64,000 nucleotides of DNA from an uncultured Prevotellaceae bacterium (lineage in GTDB: Bacteria; Bacteroidota; Bacteroidia; Bacteroidales; Muribaculaceae), in NCBI GenBank assembly GCA_905207705.1, contig CAJLMA010000003.1, forward strand, positions 1 to 64,000, written 5' to 3'. The notes under the pieces are model-generated. The model had not been told where the DNA came from and ran no database searches. It worked only from the letters and a program-made list of their open reading frames with translations. A program made the position numbers and the translations under genes. Shown here one piece after another: positions 8,502 to 18,665 of the stretch. How positions within the stretch are numbered: position 1 is the first letter of the stretch; each line of letters begins with the position of its first letter.

Positions 8502-9725
8502 ATGACTGTTGTAGATCGTTTTTTACAGTATGTCAAATTCGACACACAAAGCGACGAATTGACCAACCTTACGCCTTCAACCCCGGGACAAATGATTTTT
8601 GCCCAGCACCTTGAAAAAGACTTGAAAGAACTCGGGCTGTCTGACATCTCTCTCGATTCCAACGGATACCTGATGGCTACTTTGCCGTCAAATTGCGACA
8701 AGAAAGTTCCGACCGTGGGTTTCATAGCCCACCTCGACACATCGCCCGACATGTCGGGTCACCATGTATCGCCACGCATCATCGAAAAATATGAAGGCGG
8801 GGACATCACATTGAACGCCGACAAAAAAATAGTATTGTCGCCCGAGCAATTTCCAGAACTCGAAGATTATAAGGGACAGGCACTCATCGTTACCGATGGC
8901 AACACTCTGCTCGGTGCCGACGACAAGGCAGGAATAGCCGAAATAATTGCCGCCATAGACTACCTGAAGTCGCATCCAGAGATAAAGCACGGTGACATAA
9001 GAATAGCTTTCAATCCCGACGAGGAGATTGGCCAAGGTGCACACAAATTTGACGTTCAGAAATTTGGTGCCGATTGGGCTTACACGATGGATGGCGGAGC
9101 TATAGGCGAGCTTGAATACGAAAACTTCAATGCTGCCGTGGCCAAGGTGACATTCTCGGGCCGAAACGTGCATCCGGGATATGCAAAGCACAAGATGATC
9201 AACTCAATACGCATTGCAAACCAATATGCGATAATGTTGCCACGCTGGGAAACTCCCGAACACACCGAAGGATATGAAGGATTCTACCATCTCGTAGGCA
9301 TTGAAGGCAATGTTGAAAAGACTGTACTTACCTACATTATCCGCGACCATGATCGCGACCGCTTTGAACGCCGCAAAAAAGAGTTGGAACATCTTGCAAG
9401 AAAAATCAACAACGAATTCCCAGGATGCGCCGAGATTGAAATAAAAGACCAGTATTACAACATGCTTGAAAAAATCAAGCCGGTGATGCACATTGTCGAC
9501 ATTGCAAAAGAAGCAATGGAAAGAGCCGGTGTGAAGCCAAAGGTCCAACCAATTCGCGGCGGAACAGACGGAGCACAACTGTCGTTCAAAGGTCTACCAT
9601 GCCCCAACATATTTGCCGGAGGCCTCAACTTCCACGGACGATATGAATTCATTCCCATCCCCTCAATGGAAAAAGCCACCGACACAATCATCGAAATATG
9701 TAAAATCGTCACCGAGCAAGCATAG
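8502..9725 (+). CDS. pepT: Peptidase T (tripeptide aminopeptidase, M20B)
   Basis: 407 residues, the normal length of PepT. It removes the N-terminal residue from tripeptides in the cytoplasm using two zinc ions. Visible features are the metal-ligand segment GFIAHLDTSPD with His77, the catalytic/ligand segment NPDEEIGQGA, YTMDGG, and the late segment IRGGTDGAQLS. The start MTVVDRFLQYVKFDTQS matches the family; an upstream in-frame ATG at 8346 would precede the promoter box. It stands alone, with its own promoter and terminator. Confidence 0.95.
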   Translation: MTVVDRFLQYVKFDTQSDELTNLTPSTPGQMIFAQHLEKDLKELGLSDISLDSNGYLMATLPSNCDKKVPTVGFIAHLDTSPDMSGHHVSPRIIEKYEGGDITLNADKKIVLSPEQFPELEDYKGQALIVTDGNTLLGADDKAGIAEIIAAIDYLKSHPEIKHGDIRIAFNPDEEIGQGAHKFDVQKFGADWAYTMDGGAIGELEYENFNAAVAKVTFSGRNVHPGYAKHKMINSIRIANQYAIMLPRWETPEHTEGYEGFYHLVGIEGNVEKTVLTYIIRDHDRDRFERRKKELEHLARKINNEFPGCAEIEIKDQYYNMLEKIKPVMHIVDIAKEAMERAGVKPKVQPIRGGTDGAQLSFKGLPCPNIFAGGLNFHGRYEFIPIPSMEKATDTIIEICKIVTEQA

Positions 9726-9750
9726 CCAAGCAGGTACGACACGATACAAA

Positions 9751-9785
9751 AAATCCCGGAGCTTTTGTGCGAAGCTCCGGGATTT
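9751..9785. terminator. Bidirectional terminator between pepT and the MBL gene
   Basis: A 14-bp perfect GC-rich stem (9751-9764 with 9772-9785) has A-runs before it and T-runs after it. It serves the two convergent genes. Confidence 0.92.
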
Positions 9786-9811
9786 TTGTTTTTTCCCTTA
9801 ATCGGACAACA

Positions 9812-10702
9812 TCACTTGTTAACCAATATGCCATTGCCAGGCATGTGCATGCCGGCCATCACAAGCTTTTTGCGCTCGGCAAAGCCAAAGAAGAATTTAC
9901 GAGATTCCACGGCCTGCACAGGATTCATGTCATAAACCGGACAAATATTCATGTCCTGAACCTGCAAGTCATATCCGTGCATCAAATCGGCAATTACAAG
10001 CAATCTTCCCGACATGTACAACGAATGCCCGGGAGTATGTCCCATTGCAGCCATAGCCTTTATGCCGAGAGGCAAAGCTGTAGAATCGGTAAAACTGAAC
10101 TGATGCAACCTATCGCCGTAAGCAGCCATGGTCTTGATGGCATTCTCTCCGCTTTCTCCGCATTTTGACCAATAGTCATATTCTACTTCCGGCACATAGA
10201 CTTCGGCATTTGGGAATGCCGCGCTATCACCACGGAGCATTCCGCCTATATGGTCACCATGAAAATGCGTGATGAGCAAATAATCGATATCTTCAGGAGC
10301 AACGCCTATAGAATCAAGCCTTGCCAGCAAGCATCCTCCGGCATGTTCGCCTACACCTGTATCAAACAATACTTTCTTGCCCTGCTTTTCCATCAAGAAA
10401 CAATGTATTGAAGATGCAACCGAGCCACTTGGCGACAATTCCTCGACACGAGCCGAATCCTTATTGTCGGCTCCGTAAAACAACGCATTAGGCATGCGAT
10501 GCTCGCCGGCATTGTCCTGCAAAGTATAAAGGACAGTTACTGAATCAATCATAACCTCCGATACACCATCGCACTTTGTATTCACTACCACAGTACTGTC
10601 AATGCCGTCCGATTCCGAGCTACCAGAATTTCCTCCACACGACGCCACACTCACAGCCAATGACGCAATAGCGACCATGCTACCAAAAAATTTTTTTCTC
10701 AT
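9812..10702 (-). CDS. Metallo-beta-lactamase-fold hydrolase lipoprotein
   Basis: 296 residues with a lipoprotein-type signal ending SVASC (Cys22) and a Ser/Gly-rich linker. The metal site THFHGDHIGG gives His146, His148, Asp150 and His151; later ligands include AMGHTPGHSLY and the Asp of VIADLMHG. The fold is a glyoxalase II/lactonase-like hydrolase. The substrate is unknown; quorum-signal or other lactones are possible. It would be attached to an envelope membrane. It is a single gene with its own promoter. Confidence 0.88.
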   Translation of the reverse strand: MRKKFFGSMVAIASLAVSVASCGGNSGSSESDGIDSTVVVNTKCDGVSEVMIDSVTVLYTLQDNAGEHRMPNALFYGADNKDSARVEELSPSGSVASSIHCFLMEKQGKKVLFDTGVGEHAGGCLLARLDSIGVAPEDIDYLLITHFHGDHIGGMLRGDSAAFPNAEVYVPEVEYDYWSKCGESGENAIKTMAAYGDRLHQFSFTDSTALPLGIKAMAAMGHTPGHSLYMSGRLLVIADLMHGYDLQVQDMNICPVYDMNPVQAVESRKFFFGFAERKKLVMAGMHMPGNGILVNK

Positions 10703-10731
10703 GCTTTTTTATTTTATTATACAGCTAATTG

Positions 10732-10763
10732 CAAAGATAATTAAAGTCGAGAGCCACTGCAAG
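10732..10763 (-). promoter_or_regulatory. Promoter of the MBL-fold gene
   Basis: On the minus strand, TATCTTTG (10739-10732) matches TAnnTTTG and CTTG (10763-10760) lies 20 bp upstream as a one-mismatch -33 box. Confidence 0.55.
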
Positions 10764-10812
10764 CAAATGTCAATTGTTTAACAAAGGCTTCAAAAAACTT
10801 AACTTGGCAGAT

Positions 10813-10844
10813 ATTGACAGGTAACAGGCAAAAGACTATTTTTG
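10813..10844 (+). promoter_or_regulatory. Promoter of the PHP-domain gene
   Basis: ATTG (10813-10816), 20 bp, then TATTTTTG (10837-10844), an exact -7 match. The predicted start is about 15 bases before the ATG at 10865, which decides against the upstream ATG at 10814. Confidence 0.6.
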
Positions 10845-10864
10845 TCACCAAAAAAATCCGGAGT

Positions 10865-11587
10865 ATGAAAATTGAACTGGACTTGCATACCCACACAATA
10901 GCGAGCGGCCACGCCTTCAGCACATTGCAGGAAATGGTACATGCCGCATCACAAGCTGGACTGAAATTGCTTGGAATCACCGAGCACTCCTCCGGCATAC
11001 CCGGGAGCTGTGCTCCGATATACTTCCGAAACCTACATGTCGTGCCAAGGAACATGTATGGAGTCAATCTGCTCCTTGGAGCCGAGATTAACATTCTCAA
11101 CACAAACGGCGACATTGACATGCCCGACGAGATGATGAAATACCTTGATGTGAAAATAGCCGGCATACACTCTTTATGCTATACACCGGGGACAAAAGAA
11201 GAAAATACGGCCGGAATGGTAAAAGCCATCGCCAATCCACACGTCAACATTATAAGTCATCCGGGCGACGGCACAGCCGACCTCGATTTTCTCCCAATAG
11301 TGCGTGCCGCAGGCGAGCACCACACTTTGCTCGAAATAAACAACAGCTCGCTCAATCCTTTCCGGCACAAAGAGAAAGCACGCTCCAACAATCTTGAAAT
11401 ATTGCGTCTTTGCAAAATTCATGGCGTGCCTGTGATTTTAGGCAGCGATGCCCACATTTCATTCGATGTCGGACATGTGGAACGGGCTCTCGAATTGGTC
11501 AAAGAGGCCGACTTTCCCGAAGAGCTTGTCATGAATTATGACATAACCCGATTGTTGGATTACTTAGGCATAAAGCTACCCTGTTAA
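10865..11587 (+). CDS. PHP-domain phosphatase, YcdX-like
   Basis: 240 residues, close to the usual YcdX length. The metal-binding motifs of the PHP fold appear in order: LDLHTHTIASGHA at the N-terminus, TEHS, GAEIN, AGIHS, IISHPGDG, and GSDAH near the C-terminus. Such proteins hydrolyse phosphoesters with a trinuclear metal site in the cytoplasm; the natural substrate is not certain. It is followed after 41 bp by a small monooxygenase-like gene and probably shares its transcript. Confidence 0.9.
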   Translation: MKIELDLHTHTIASGHAFSTLQEMVHAASQAGLKLLGITEHSSGIPGSCAPIYFRNLHVVPRNMYGVNLLLGAEINILNTNGDIDMPDEMMKYLDVKIAGIHSLCYTPGTKEENTAGMVKAIANPHVNIISHPGDGTADLDFLPIVRAAGEHHTLLEINNSSLNPFRHKEKARSNNLEILRLCKIHGVPVILGSDAHISFDVGHVERALELVKEADFPEELVMNYDITRLLDYLGIKLPC

Positions 11588-11628
11588 GTTATCACAATTA
11601 TAAAACTTCCATTAAAATATTTTCTAAA

Positions 11629-11904
11629 ATGATAAGAATCAATGTATTTATTCAAGTAAGTGAAGAAAACCGCGCTGCATTGCTCAACGCGGCTAAACAG
11701 CTTGTCGAAGCTTCAAAAGTAGAAAACGGATGCGTGGCTTACGACCTTTTTGCAAGTGCCACTCGTGATGACGTGTACATGATATGCGAAACTTGGGCCG
11801 ATGCCGAAGTGCTTGCCAAACACGAGCAATCTGAACACTTCCGTACTCTCGTTCCCGAAATGGAACGCCTCGGTTCACTGAAACTTGAAAAATTCAATTT
11901 CTAA
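11629..11904 (+). CDS. Antibiotic biosynthesis monooxygenase (ABM) domain protein, YgiN-like
   Basis: 91 residues forming one dimeric alpha-beta barrel domain: strand IRINVFIQV, helix ENRAALLNAAKQLVEAS, ENGCVAYDLFAS, DDVYMICETWADAEVLAKHEQSEHF. Related proteins are quinol monooxygenases or small oxidative-stress proteins; the substrate here is unknown. It is probably in an operon with the PHP gene. A weak 7-bp stem (11919-11925 with 11934-11940) follows without a T-run. Confidence 0.82.
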   Translation: MIRINVFIQVSEENRAALLNAAKQLVEASKVENGCVAYDLFASATRDDVYMICETWADAEVLAKHEQSEHFRTLVPEMERLGSLKLEKFNF

Positions 11905-12188
11905 GAATCAGTTTTAGCGCAAGTACTTTTTACTACTTGCCTCGCACCGGCAACTGCCTGAATCAATATTCAACAGTTGCCTTTCCTATATCCGAAATTC
12001 ACGAGCCGCTTATTGGCAAATTAGACAAAACCACGCTTTTTGCCTTTTTAAAAACGATATTCTTGCATATCTGACAAATTATTAGTAATATTACACAACA
12101 AAAGAACCAAAACAAACAAAACCCTATGCCACAGGCATAAACATACGTTGCATAAAAACACCACCGATCAACATATATTGAAAATACT

Positions 12189-15100
12189 ATGTATTTAAAA
12201 CGTATATTCGGCATATTATTCATAGCAATTGCATTGAATGTCCTCGCATTTCCTGTTTTCTCTATTGCAAAGACAGAATTTAATAACCATATACTGGATT
12301 TCACTAAGAAAACACTCACGCTGGACGACGGACTGTGCAGCGATGAAGTAAAGCAGATTTACAAAGACAACGACGGCTTCATATGGATTGCTACTAATAA
12401 TGGGCTTTCATTATATGATGGGCATTCATTCACTACATTCAAGTCAAACCTGCACAATTGGGATCTTCTCAGTTGCAACGACATCACATGCATCATAGAC
12501 GACAATGATGATAACCTGTGGATAGGAACAATCGATGGGCTTAACGTGCTCGACAAAGCAACAGGCTCATTCAGGAAAATCAACAGCCAAGCGTTCAAAA
12601 ACAACCCAATAGCACAAATATTGCCAGCAAGTGATGGTAGCATAATGATTGCCACCGACCGTGGACTTGTGATTTACCATCCCGATAAAGATTCTTGCAC
12701 GGTAGTGACACGACAAAGCACCGGCGACATAATGCCCCAAACGGCAATAAAATCTCTCCTTGAAGATGACAAAAAAAACATCTGGATTGGAACATGGAAT
12801 GAAGGCTTGTTCAGAATTGACGCTAAAACAGGCAAATACATATCATACCCTAAAATGAACAAGCAGAACTCTGCCCACTACATATACCAAGACAGCTCAG
12901 GCAACATCTGGATTGGGACATGGGGCTACGGCCTGCATAAACTAAAGAACCCATACGACATGGACAAGCTGTCGTGGGAAACATATGCCAGCACCTCGCA
13001 CAACAGCAATAACTCATTAATTGACAACACTATATATACAATAACCGAAGGACCTTGGAAGAATTCAATATGGGTAGGTACCCCGGTAGGGATAAGCGTG
13101 CTGGACAAAAACACCGGCGAGATATTGACTAACTTCTATCCCGACAAAAGCACTAATTCCATTTCGGGCGGCGAGGTAAATTCCATCCTGACCGACGACA
13201 ATGGCTCCCTATGGATAGGAATGCTTGGATCGGGAATTGACGTGTTCAACTTCATTCCACCACAAGATTTCTACACAAACAGCCTGAACGATATACAAAA
13301 ACGCTTGCAATCCAACTCTGTGCGCTCAATCCTCATCGACAAGAACGACAACATGTGGCTCGGCATCGGCTCCCAACACCTCGTACAAATCAACAAGAAG
13401 ACCGGCCACTGGAAATGCGACGACGAGATTCCTGGATTTGCAAGCACCCGTGGATACACGGTAATGGCAATTACACAATCCCGAATCACAGGGAATATTT
13501 GGATAGGCACCTACGACGGAGGCCTTATGGTATATGACCCGTCAACTCAAACTGTGAACTGCTACAAGCAAGAAAACACACAATGGATGCCGGGAAACCG
13601 CATTTACGCCATTACCGAAGACCACCGAGGGCAAATGTGGATTGGGACCCAATACGGGTTCGGGATGTACTCTCCTTCGGGAGGCTCTTATGCTAAATTC
13701 TACAACATCAAGGCAGGCAAACTAAACATAAACGAGATACCTGTCAATTCAATTGTAGAAGACAAAAACGGTGTAAAGTGGATTGGCACTCGCACAAGTG
13801 GCATTATACGCTTGGAGGGGGAAGGCGGAGAAGCATCAGAATACTCGATAAAGACCTATGCTCCCGACAATGGTCGACTGAACGCCATAAATGCCATAAG
13901 CCTGCTCATCGATGCCAAAGACAGGATATGGGCCGGAACCCAAGGTGGCGGTTTAAGCCTGTACGACCCACAAAAAGATACTTTTGTCTCGAAACATGCT
14001 GAGTGGGAACTCCCGGGCGACGACATCTATAGCATGCTTGCCGACAAAAATGGAAACCTGTGGATGGCCACCAACAGCGGTCTCGTAAACCTCATCTTCA
14101 CCGACGGCGAACCGACAAAACCAATATATAGGCTTTATACTGTGGCCAACGGGCTGCAAAGCAACATTTTCAACACTAATGTCGCGTTCAAAAAAGCCGA
14201 TGGCGAAATGTTTTTCGGAGGACACCACGGATACAACAGTTTCTATCCCGAAAAGATTAAAACTGCCGACTTCGACGCTCCAATAGCCATTACCGATATA
14301 CTTATTCATGGCAAATCATGGATGACGCTTGATGCAAGCGACCGTGCGAAAATTTCAAACGAAACGCCTAATTTCACAAAACAAATAACCCTGGATTACA
14401 AACAAAACAATTTCTCGATAGAATTTGCGGCCCTTGACTATAAAAGCCCTGAACAAAACAGATACTCATACATGCTGAAAGGGTACTCGGATGAATGGAG
14501 GTATGTCGACGAAAAGCACCGATATGCCCAATACAATAACCTTGCGCCGGGGACCTACGAATTTGTGCTACGAGCAACCAACTCAAGTGGTAAATGGATT
14601 GACCGTCCACAAACGCTGAAAATAAAAATCTTGCCTCCGCCATGGCTCTCTTGGTGGGCATATTCTATTTATGCCGTCTTGTTGCTGGCACTGATAATAC
14701 TTGGATACAGATTCGCAAAGAAAAAAATAAGGCTGTATAACGAACGAGAGCTTGAAAAATTCATTTCGGATAAAGCCGAAGAAATGAATCATGCCAAGTT
14801 GCAATTCTTCACCAACATCACCCATGAGTTACTGACGCCGCTCACCATCATTTCGGCTTCGATTGAAGAATTGAAAGCCAATGCGCCACAATACAAAGAC
14901 ACCTACAAGGCCATGCTGGTGAATACCAACCGCCTTATAAGACTCATACAGCAGATTCTCGAATTCAGGAAGGCAGAAACGGGCAATCTTAAACTCAAAG
15001 TGTCTCAAGGCGACCTTGCCGCTTTCGTCAGGAACTGCACAAACAGTTTCAAGCCACTCATGAAGAAAAAGGATATACATTTCTCGGTCGAATGCAATCC

Positions 15101-16433
15101 TGAACCACTTCATGCCTATTTTGACTCCGACAAGATTGACAAAATATTGTACAACCTGTTGTCGAACGCTTCTAAATACAACAAGGAGGGCGGCAATGTG
15201 TGGATAACTCTTACTTTGTCGGCCAATAAGAAAAATGCAATACTCTCGGTAAAAGATGATGGAGAAGGCATGACGGCCGAAGCGCAAAAGACATTGTTCC
15301 AACGATTCTACGAAGGTGACTATCGGAAGTATAACACTTCGGGTACTGGCATAGGATTGTCGCTTGCCCGAGACCTCGTGCAGTTGCATCAAGGAACAAT
15401 CGAGGGACACAGCGAGCCTGGCAAAGGCATGGAATTTGTCATAAAGATTCCGATAAACAGGGAAGCATACAGCGAAGACTGCATCGATGACTCTCGCGAC
15501 CAATTACCGATAGTGCAGCGCGAAATAATCGTCGACGACAACGATAGCAATATTCCACAACCAAAAGAACCTGCCAAGGAATCAAAGCGAAATGCCAAGG
15601 AATATACTCTGCTATTAGTCGAAGACAACAGCGACCTGCTGCAAGTGATGGCTCGCCTGCTCAGCCACGAATACAATGTAATGGCGGCACACAATGGGAA
15701 AGAGGCTATCGACATCATTTCAAATAATGACATCCACCTCATCATTTCCGACATCATGATGCCCGACACTGACGGCCTGCAATTCTGCAAATACATAAAA
15801 AGCCATCTCGAAACGAGTCACATCCCTGTCATCCTGTTGACAGCCAAAGACCGTGAAGAGGATAGAATAGAGGCCTACCAGTCGGGGGCCGATGCTTACA
15901 TCAAGAAGCCTTTCAACCTCAGCCTGCTTCAAGCTCGCATCACCAACTTGCTGAAGACGCATGAACGCGCCAACAAAGACTTCAAGAAGCAACTAGTATT
16001 TGATGTCAACGAGCTGAATTACACCAGCATCGATGAGGAATTCCTAAAGAAGGCAATTTCAATCGTGCAAGAGCACCTCAGTGACCCAGATTACGACCAG
16101 TCGCGCTTTGTCGAAGACATGGGCACAAGCAAGTCCACGCTGTTCCGTAAGTTGAAGTCGCTCACAGGGCTCAGCTACTCGTCATTCGTCCGAAACATCC
16201 GCATAAAGGCTGCATGCCAGATAATGGAAGAAAAACGTCATATACGCATATCAGAGCTTGCCTATGCAATCGGATTCAACGACCCGAAGTACTTCAGCAC
16301 ATGTTTTAAGAAAGAATTCGGTATACATCCGAGCGAGTACATGAAACGATTTGTTGACGACTCGGGAGAAATCACCGACGATACTAACGATGAAGAGGAT
16401 AATGACAAACAGAGCAACGAGACTGAAAAATAA
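12189..16433 (+). CDS. Hybrid two-component system sensor/regulator (HTCS)
   Basis: 1414 residues combining a sensor kinase and its transcription factor. The order is an N-terminal signal or anchor (1-30), a periplasmic beta-propeller with many Reg_prop blades (repeated IWIGT and LWIGT motifs, about 40-700), a Y_Y_Y domain (about 715-810), a transmembrane segment (about 815-840), HisKA with His879 in NITHELLTPL, an HATPase domain, a receiver domain from about 1138 with Asp1188 in ISDIMMPD, and a C-terminal AraC-type HTH (about 1290-1390). In Bacteroidetes such proteins sense an oligosaccharide in the periplasm and switch on the adjacent utilisation locus. It lies at the far end of the SusC/D series and is the only regulator seen in the window. 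Confidence 0.95.
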   Translation: MYLKRIFGILFIAIALNVLAFPVFSIAKTEFNNHILDFTKKTLTLDDGLCSDEVKQIYKDNDGFIWIATNNGLSLYDGHSFTTFKSNLHNWDLLSCNDITCIIDDNDDNLWIGTIDGLNVLDKATGSFRKINSQAFKNNPIAQILPASDGSIMIATDRGLVIYHPDKDSCTVVTRQSTGDIMPQTAIKSLLEDDKKNIWIGTWNEGLFRIDAKTGKYISYPKMNKQNSAHYIYQDSSGNIWIGTWGYGLHKLKNPYDMDKLSWETYASTSHNSNNSLIDNTIYTITEGPWKNSIWVGTPVGISVLDKNTGEILTNFYPDKSTNSISGGEVNSILTDDNGSLWIGMLGSGIDVFNFIPPQDFYTNSLNDIQKRLQSNSVRSILIDKNDNMWLGIGSQHLVQINKKTGHWKCDDEIPGFASTRGYTVMAITQSRITGNIWIGTYDGGLMVYDPSTQTVNCYKQENTQWMPGNRIYAITEDHRGQMWIGTQYGFGMYSPSGGSYAKFYNIKAGKLNINEIPVNSIVEDKNGVKWIGTRTSGIIRLEGEGGEASEYSIKTYAPDNGRLNAINAISLLIDAKDRIWAGTQGGGLSLYDPQKDTFVSKHAEWELPGDDIYSMLADKNGNLWMATNSGLVNLIFTDGEPTKPIYRLYTVANGLQSNIFNTNVAFKKADGEMFFGGHHGYNSFYPEKIKTADFDAPIAITDILIHGKSWMTLDASDRAKISNETPNFTKQITLDYKQNNFSIEFAALDYKSPEQNRYSYMLKGYSDEWRYVDEKHRYAQYNNLAPGTYEFVLRATNSSGKWIDRPQTLKIKILPPPWLSWWAYSIYAVLLLALIILGYRFAKKKIRLYNERELEKFISDKAEEMNHAKLQFFTNITHELLTPLTIISASIEELKANAPQYKDTYKAMLVNTNRLIRLIQQILEFRKAETGNLKLKVSQGDLAAFVRNCTNSFKPLMKKKDIHFSVECNPEPLHAYFDSDKIDKILYNLLSNASKYNKEGGNVWITLTLSANKKNAILSVKDDGEGMTAEAQKTLFQRFYEGDYRKYNTSGTGIGLSLARDLVQLHQGTIEGHSEPGKGMEFVIKIPINREAYSEDCIDDSRDQLPIVQREIIVDDNDSNIPQPKEPAKESKRNAKEYTLLLVEDNSDLLQVMARLLSHEYNVMAAHNGKEAIDIISNNDIHLIISDIMMPDTDGLQFCKYIKSHLETSHIPVILLTAKDREEDRIEAYQSGADAYIKKPFNLSLLQARITNLLKTHERANKDFKKQLVFDVNELNYTSIDEEFLKKAISIVQEHLSDPDYDQSRFVEDMGTSKSTLFRKLKSLTGLSYSSFVRNIRIKAACQIMEEKRHIRISELAYAIGFNDPKYFSTCFKKEFGIHPSEYMKRFVDDSGEITDDTNDEEDNDKQSNETEK

Positions 16434-16471
16434 CAAGCAACCACACATTTGACACAAATTTCATTGAATAA

Positions 16472-16502
16472 GAAGAGGCCGAGAAGCATATTCGGCCTCT
16501 TC
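16472..16502. terminator. Hairpin after the HTCS gene
   Basis: An 11-bp stem (16472-16482 with 16492-16502), GC-rich, without a clear T-run on the plus strand. It is probably the end of the HTCS transcript. Confidence 0.5.
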
Positions 16503-16619
16503 GCACATCTTGACAAAAGCATATTACATACAAATTGTAATTATGCCGAATTTACGTCGTCCGAAGCGATAAATCTCGCGTCTCTTCCATTATTCAATAT
16601 TCACCTGACCACAATAAAA

Positions 16620-16653
16620 AAGTGCCTGCATTTCGCTTTCGATGCAGGCACTT
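16620..16653 (-). terminator. Terminator of the membrane-protein gene
   Basis: A 12-bp perfect stem (16620-16631 with 16642-16653), followed on the minus strand by TTTTT. It ends the leftward transcript of the gene at 16688-18538. Confidence 0.85.
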
Positions 16654-16687
16654 GTCATATCTTTTTCCGAGGAACTTCCGTCACCCT

Positions 16688-18538
16688 TTAACTTGTCTTA
16701 AGATTAGTAACAAAGAAGTAATAATACCAGAACGTGTCACCATACTGGTTGCTGAACAATCCCTTAAGATTCTGCTCCGGGATTCCGGCATATTGCTGCG
16801 ACATGTTCATAAATTGATTGAACCTGGCTTCTACAGCCTCATCAATCTTAAATTGACGATAATCTATCTTGTGCTCCAAGAATGAATACAATATTGCTGC
16901 TTCCTGATAGTGCACCGGCAGGCGGTCATGCGTGCGTGCATATAAAATGAACCGCGGCCAGAATGCTTCAATGTCTTTTTGAATCAACGCACATTGCAAC
17001 GACAATTCAACTAAAGGTTCAGGGCCACCCGACAAGCGCACCATGTCGTTTATCAAATATCCTTCAAGCAACCCGCCATCCCCTTCAAGCGCATTTTCAA
17101 AAGCCATCAACGGACGTATGGACTTAAATTCCTCATCATCTTTCATCAACTCGGGATTATCGATGTAACATTGGTACTTCTCAGCCCAGTCTTTATGGAA
17201 CCATGTACTTGACAGAACATTGTTATACTTCTGCGCGAGCTTGTACTCTCCATTCAACAACGCGCATTTTACCATATATTTGAGATACTCGACCTTCATG
17301 CCATACTCCACCTTATCTTCCATGCACCAGCGATAGCAATAATTGACTTTGCCAAAATTATAATATAACGCCTTTGCACCCACGATTCTCATCACCGACA
17401 TCGGGCTTCTCACCTTATAGGCGGCATCACTGATTTTATATTTGAACATCTCATCGCCTGCACGCCCTAATTTGTAAAGAGCAAGGTCGGTATCCAATAC
17501 CATCAATCGCGAAGGTTCTCCTTTCACTGAAGCGGCACAATCCACAACGCTCTCCCAGTCTCCGCGATCCATGGCACGATCCATCTTCAATGTCACTCTG
17601 AAGTTTTCATCATCAAATGCGCCATACCATATCATGCCTATCGCTCCGAAGCCCAAAATGGCCGAAATCGCAAACTTGACTTTTGTCGGGGCAGTTCCAG
17701 CATTCCAACGTCCGGCCAAAACAGCAAAGACAGCCAATGAAAGGAACGCCGCAATAAATGGCTCGTAAAGTACTTTTGATCCGGAATAAAAGTGTGGCAA
17801 ACCTGCCATATAAATATCAAAACTCGTCATTCTCTCATACACCGACGAGAAATATATTTGCGGTACAGATGCAACCAACACGAGTGCAAGCACCGCCGCT
17901 ACCCAATCTTTTTTACCATTGCGCGATAATGTCTCATACAATGCGCACAGCACTGCGGCCAAAAGCGCATATATTCCTGCAACAGGATAAAACCCGCACA
18001 CCAACACGACAAGCAACGCGTACTTGAACCATCGGTTGGCAACCTTGCGGTAACACAAGAACATTGCCGATGTAAACATTAATCCGAGTATGTTGGAATA
18101 AATATAACCCGGAGTTTTTAATGTATAAATGAGATAACCTAAATCAACTGTCGAAAGGAACATCATAGCCGCAGGGATCAAGGCCAACAGGCTCCAACGA
18201 CCCGGAATCTTGAATGCCTTGCCAACAAGCGCAGCCGATGCGAGCGACAACAGGATAAGCAATGTACAGCCAAGCCAAGGATAATAAAAGAACTGGACAA
18301 GCAGACATCCGCAGTATGCGAGAAAACCGCCTGCAACTTCCATTTTTTCAAGGAAAAATGCCCACGACGGGACAAACAGCGACAATTCTTGCACTTTCCA
18401 GAAATAATCGGCATTGACTATCGACAACCATGCAGCCACCGCCACAAACAAAACGGCTCCGATGATTTTCACGAGCAGGAAGTTCTTTCTTCCCAGCGAG
18501 GCCTGCCACCCGGCTGGCTTATTACGACTATCGTTCAT
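16688..18538 (-). CDS. Multipass membrane protein with soluble C-terminal half, DUF6057-like
   Basis: 616 residues. The first half has about ten hydrophobic segments (residues about 25-300). The second half is soluble and helical, with TPR-like spacing (for example WFHKDWAEKYQCYIDNPELMKDDEEF). It resembles the Bacteroidetes family I know as DUF6057; that name is from memory. Function unknown. A -7 box (18573-18580) gives it a promoter of its own, although it lies directly after the GH43 gene. Confidence 0.6.
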   Translation of the reverse strand: MNDSRNKPAGWQASLGRKNFLLVKIIGAVLFVAVAAWLSIVNADYFWKVQELSLFVPSWAFFLEKMEVAGGFLAYCGCLLVQFFYYPWLGCTLLILLSLASAALVGKAFKIPGRWSLLALIPAAMMFLSTVDLGYLIYTLKTPGYIYSNILGLMFTSAMFLCYRKVANRWFKYALLVVLVCGFYPVAGIYALLAAVLCALYETLSRNGKKDWVAAVLALVLVASVPQIYFSSVYERMTSFDIYMAGLPHFYSGSKVLYEPFIAAFLSLAVFAVLAGRWNAGTAPTKVKFAISAILGFGAIGMIWYGAFDDENFRVTLKMDRAMDRGDWESVVDCAASVKGEPSRLMVLDTDLALYKLGRAGDEMFKYKISDAAYKVRSPMSVMRIVGAKALYYNFGKVNYCYRWCMEDKVEYGMKVEYLKYMVKCALLNGEYKLAQKYNNVLSSTWFHKDWAEKYQCYIDNPELMKDDEEFKSIRPLMAFENALEGDGGLLEGYLINDMVRLSGGPEPLVELSLQCALIQKDIEAFWPRFILYARTHDRLPVHYQEAAILYSFLEHKIDYRQFKIDEAVEARFNQFMNMSQQYAGIPEQNLKGLFSNQYGDTFWYYYFFVTNLKTS

Positions 18539-18572
18539 TTTATTATTGAAATTTTTATTTCTCAGTTAATGG

Positions 18573-18580
18573 CAAAACTA
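18573..18580 (-). promoter_or_regulatory. -7 box of the membrane-protein gene
   Basis: The minus strand reads TAGTTTTG, an exact TAnnTTTG match 35 bases before the ATG at 18538. No -33 box at the right spacing. Confidence 0.4.
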
Positions 18581-18600
18581 TATTGCCATATTATTCAAGA

Positions 18601-18656
18601 TTTGCATGAAGGCATTACCGGCAACAGTAGCCGCAATGCCAATGCCCTCATGCAAA
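18601..18656 (-). terminator. Long hairpin after the GH43_24-like gene
   Basis: Arms 18601-18616 and 18641-18656 pair at 15 of 16 positions (one A-C mismatch) around a 24-base loop. It lies 10 bases past the GH43 stop. No T-run follows, so it may be an attenuator or RNA-stabilising structure. Confidence 0.5.
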
Positions 18657-18665
18657 TTTAATACA

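Noticed and set aside
12090..12188. A promoter for the HTCS gene (GTTG and TATATTG)
   Set aside because: The -7 candidate lacks one T, spacing is 23 bp, and the transcript would start almost at the ATG.
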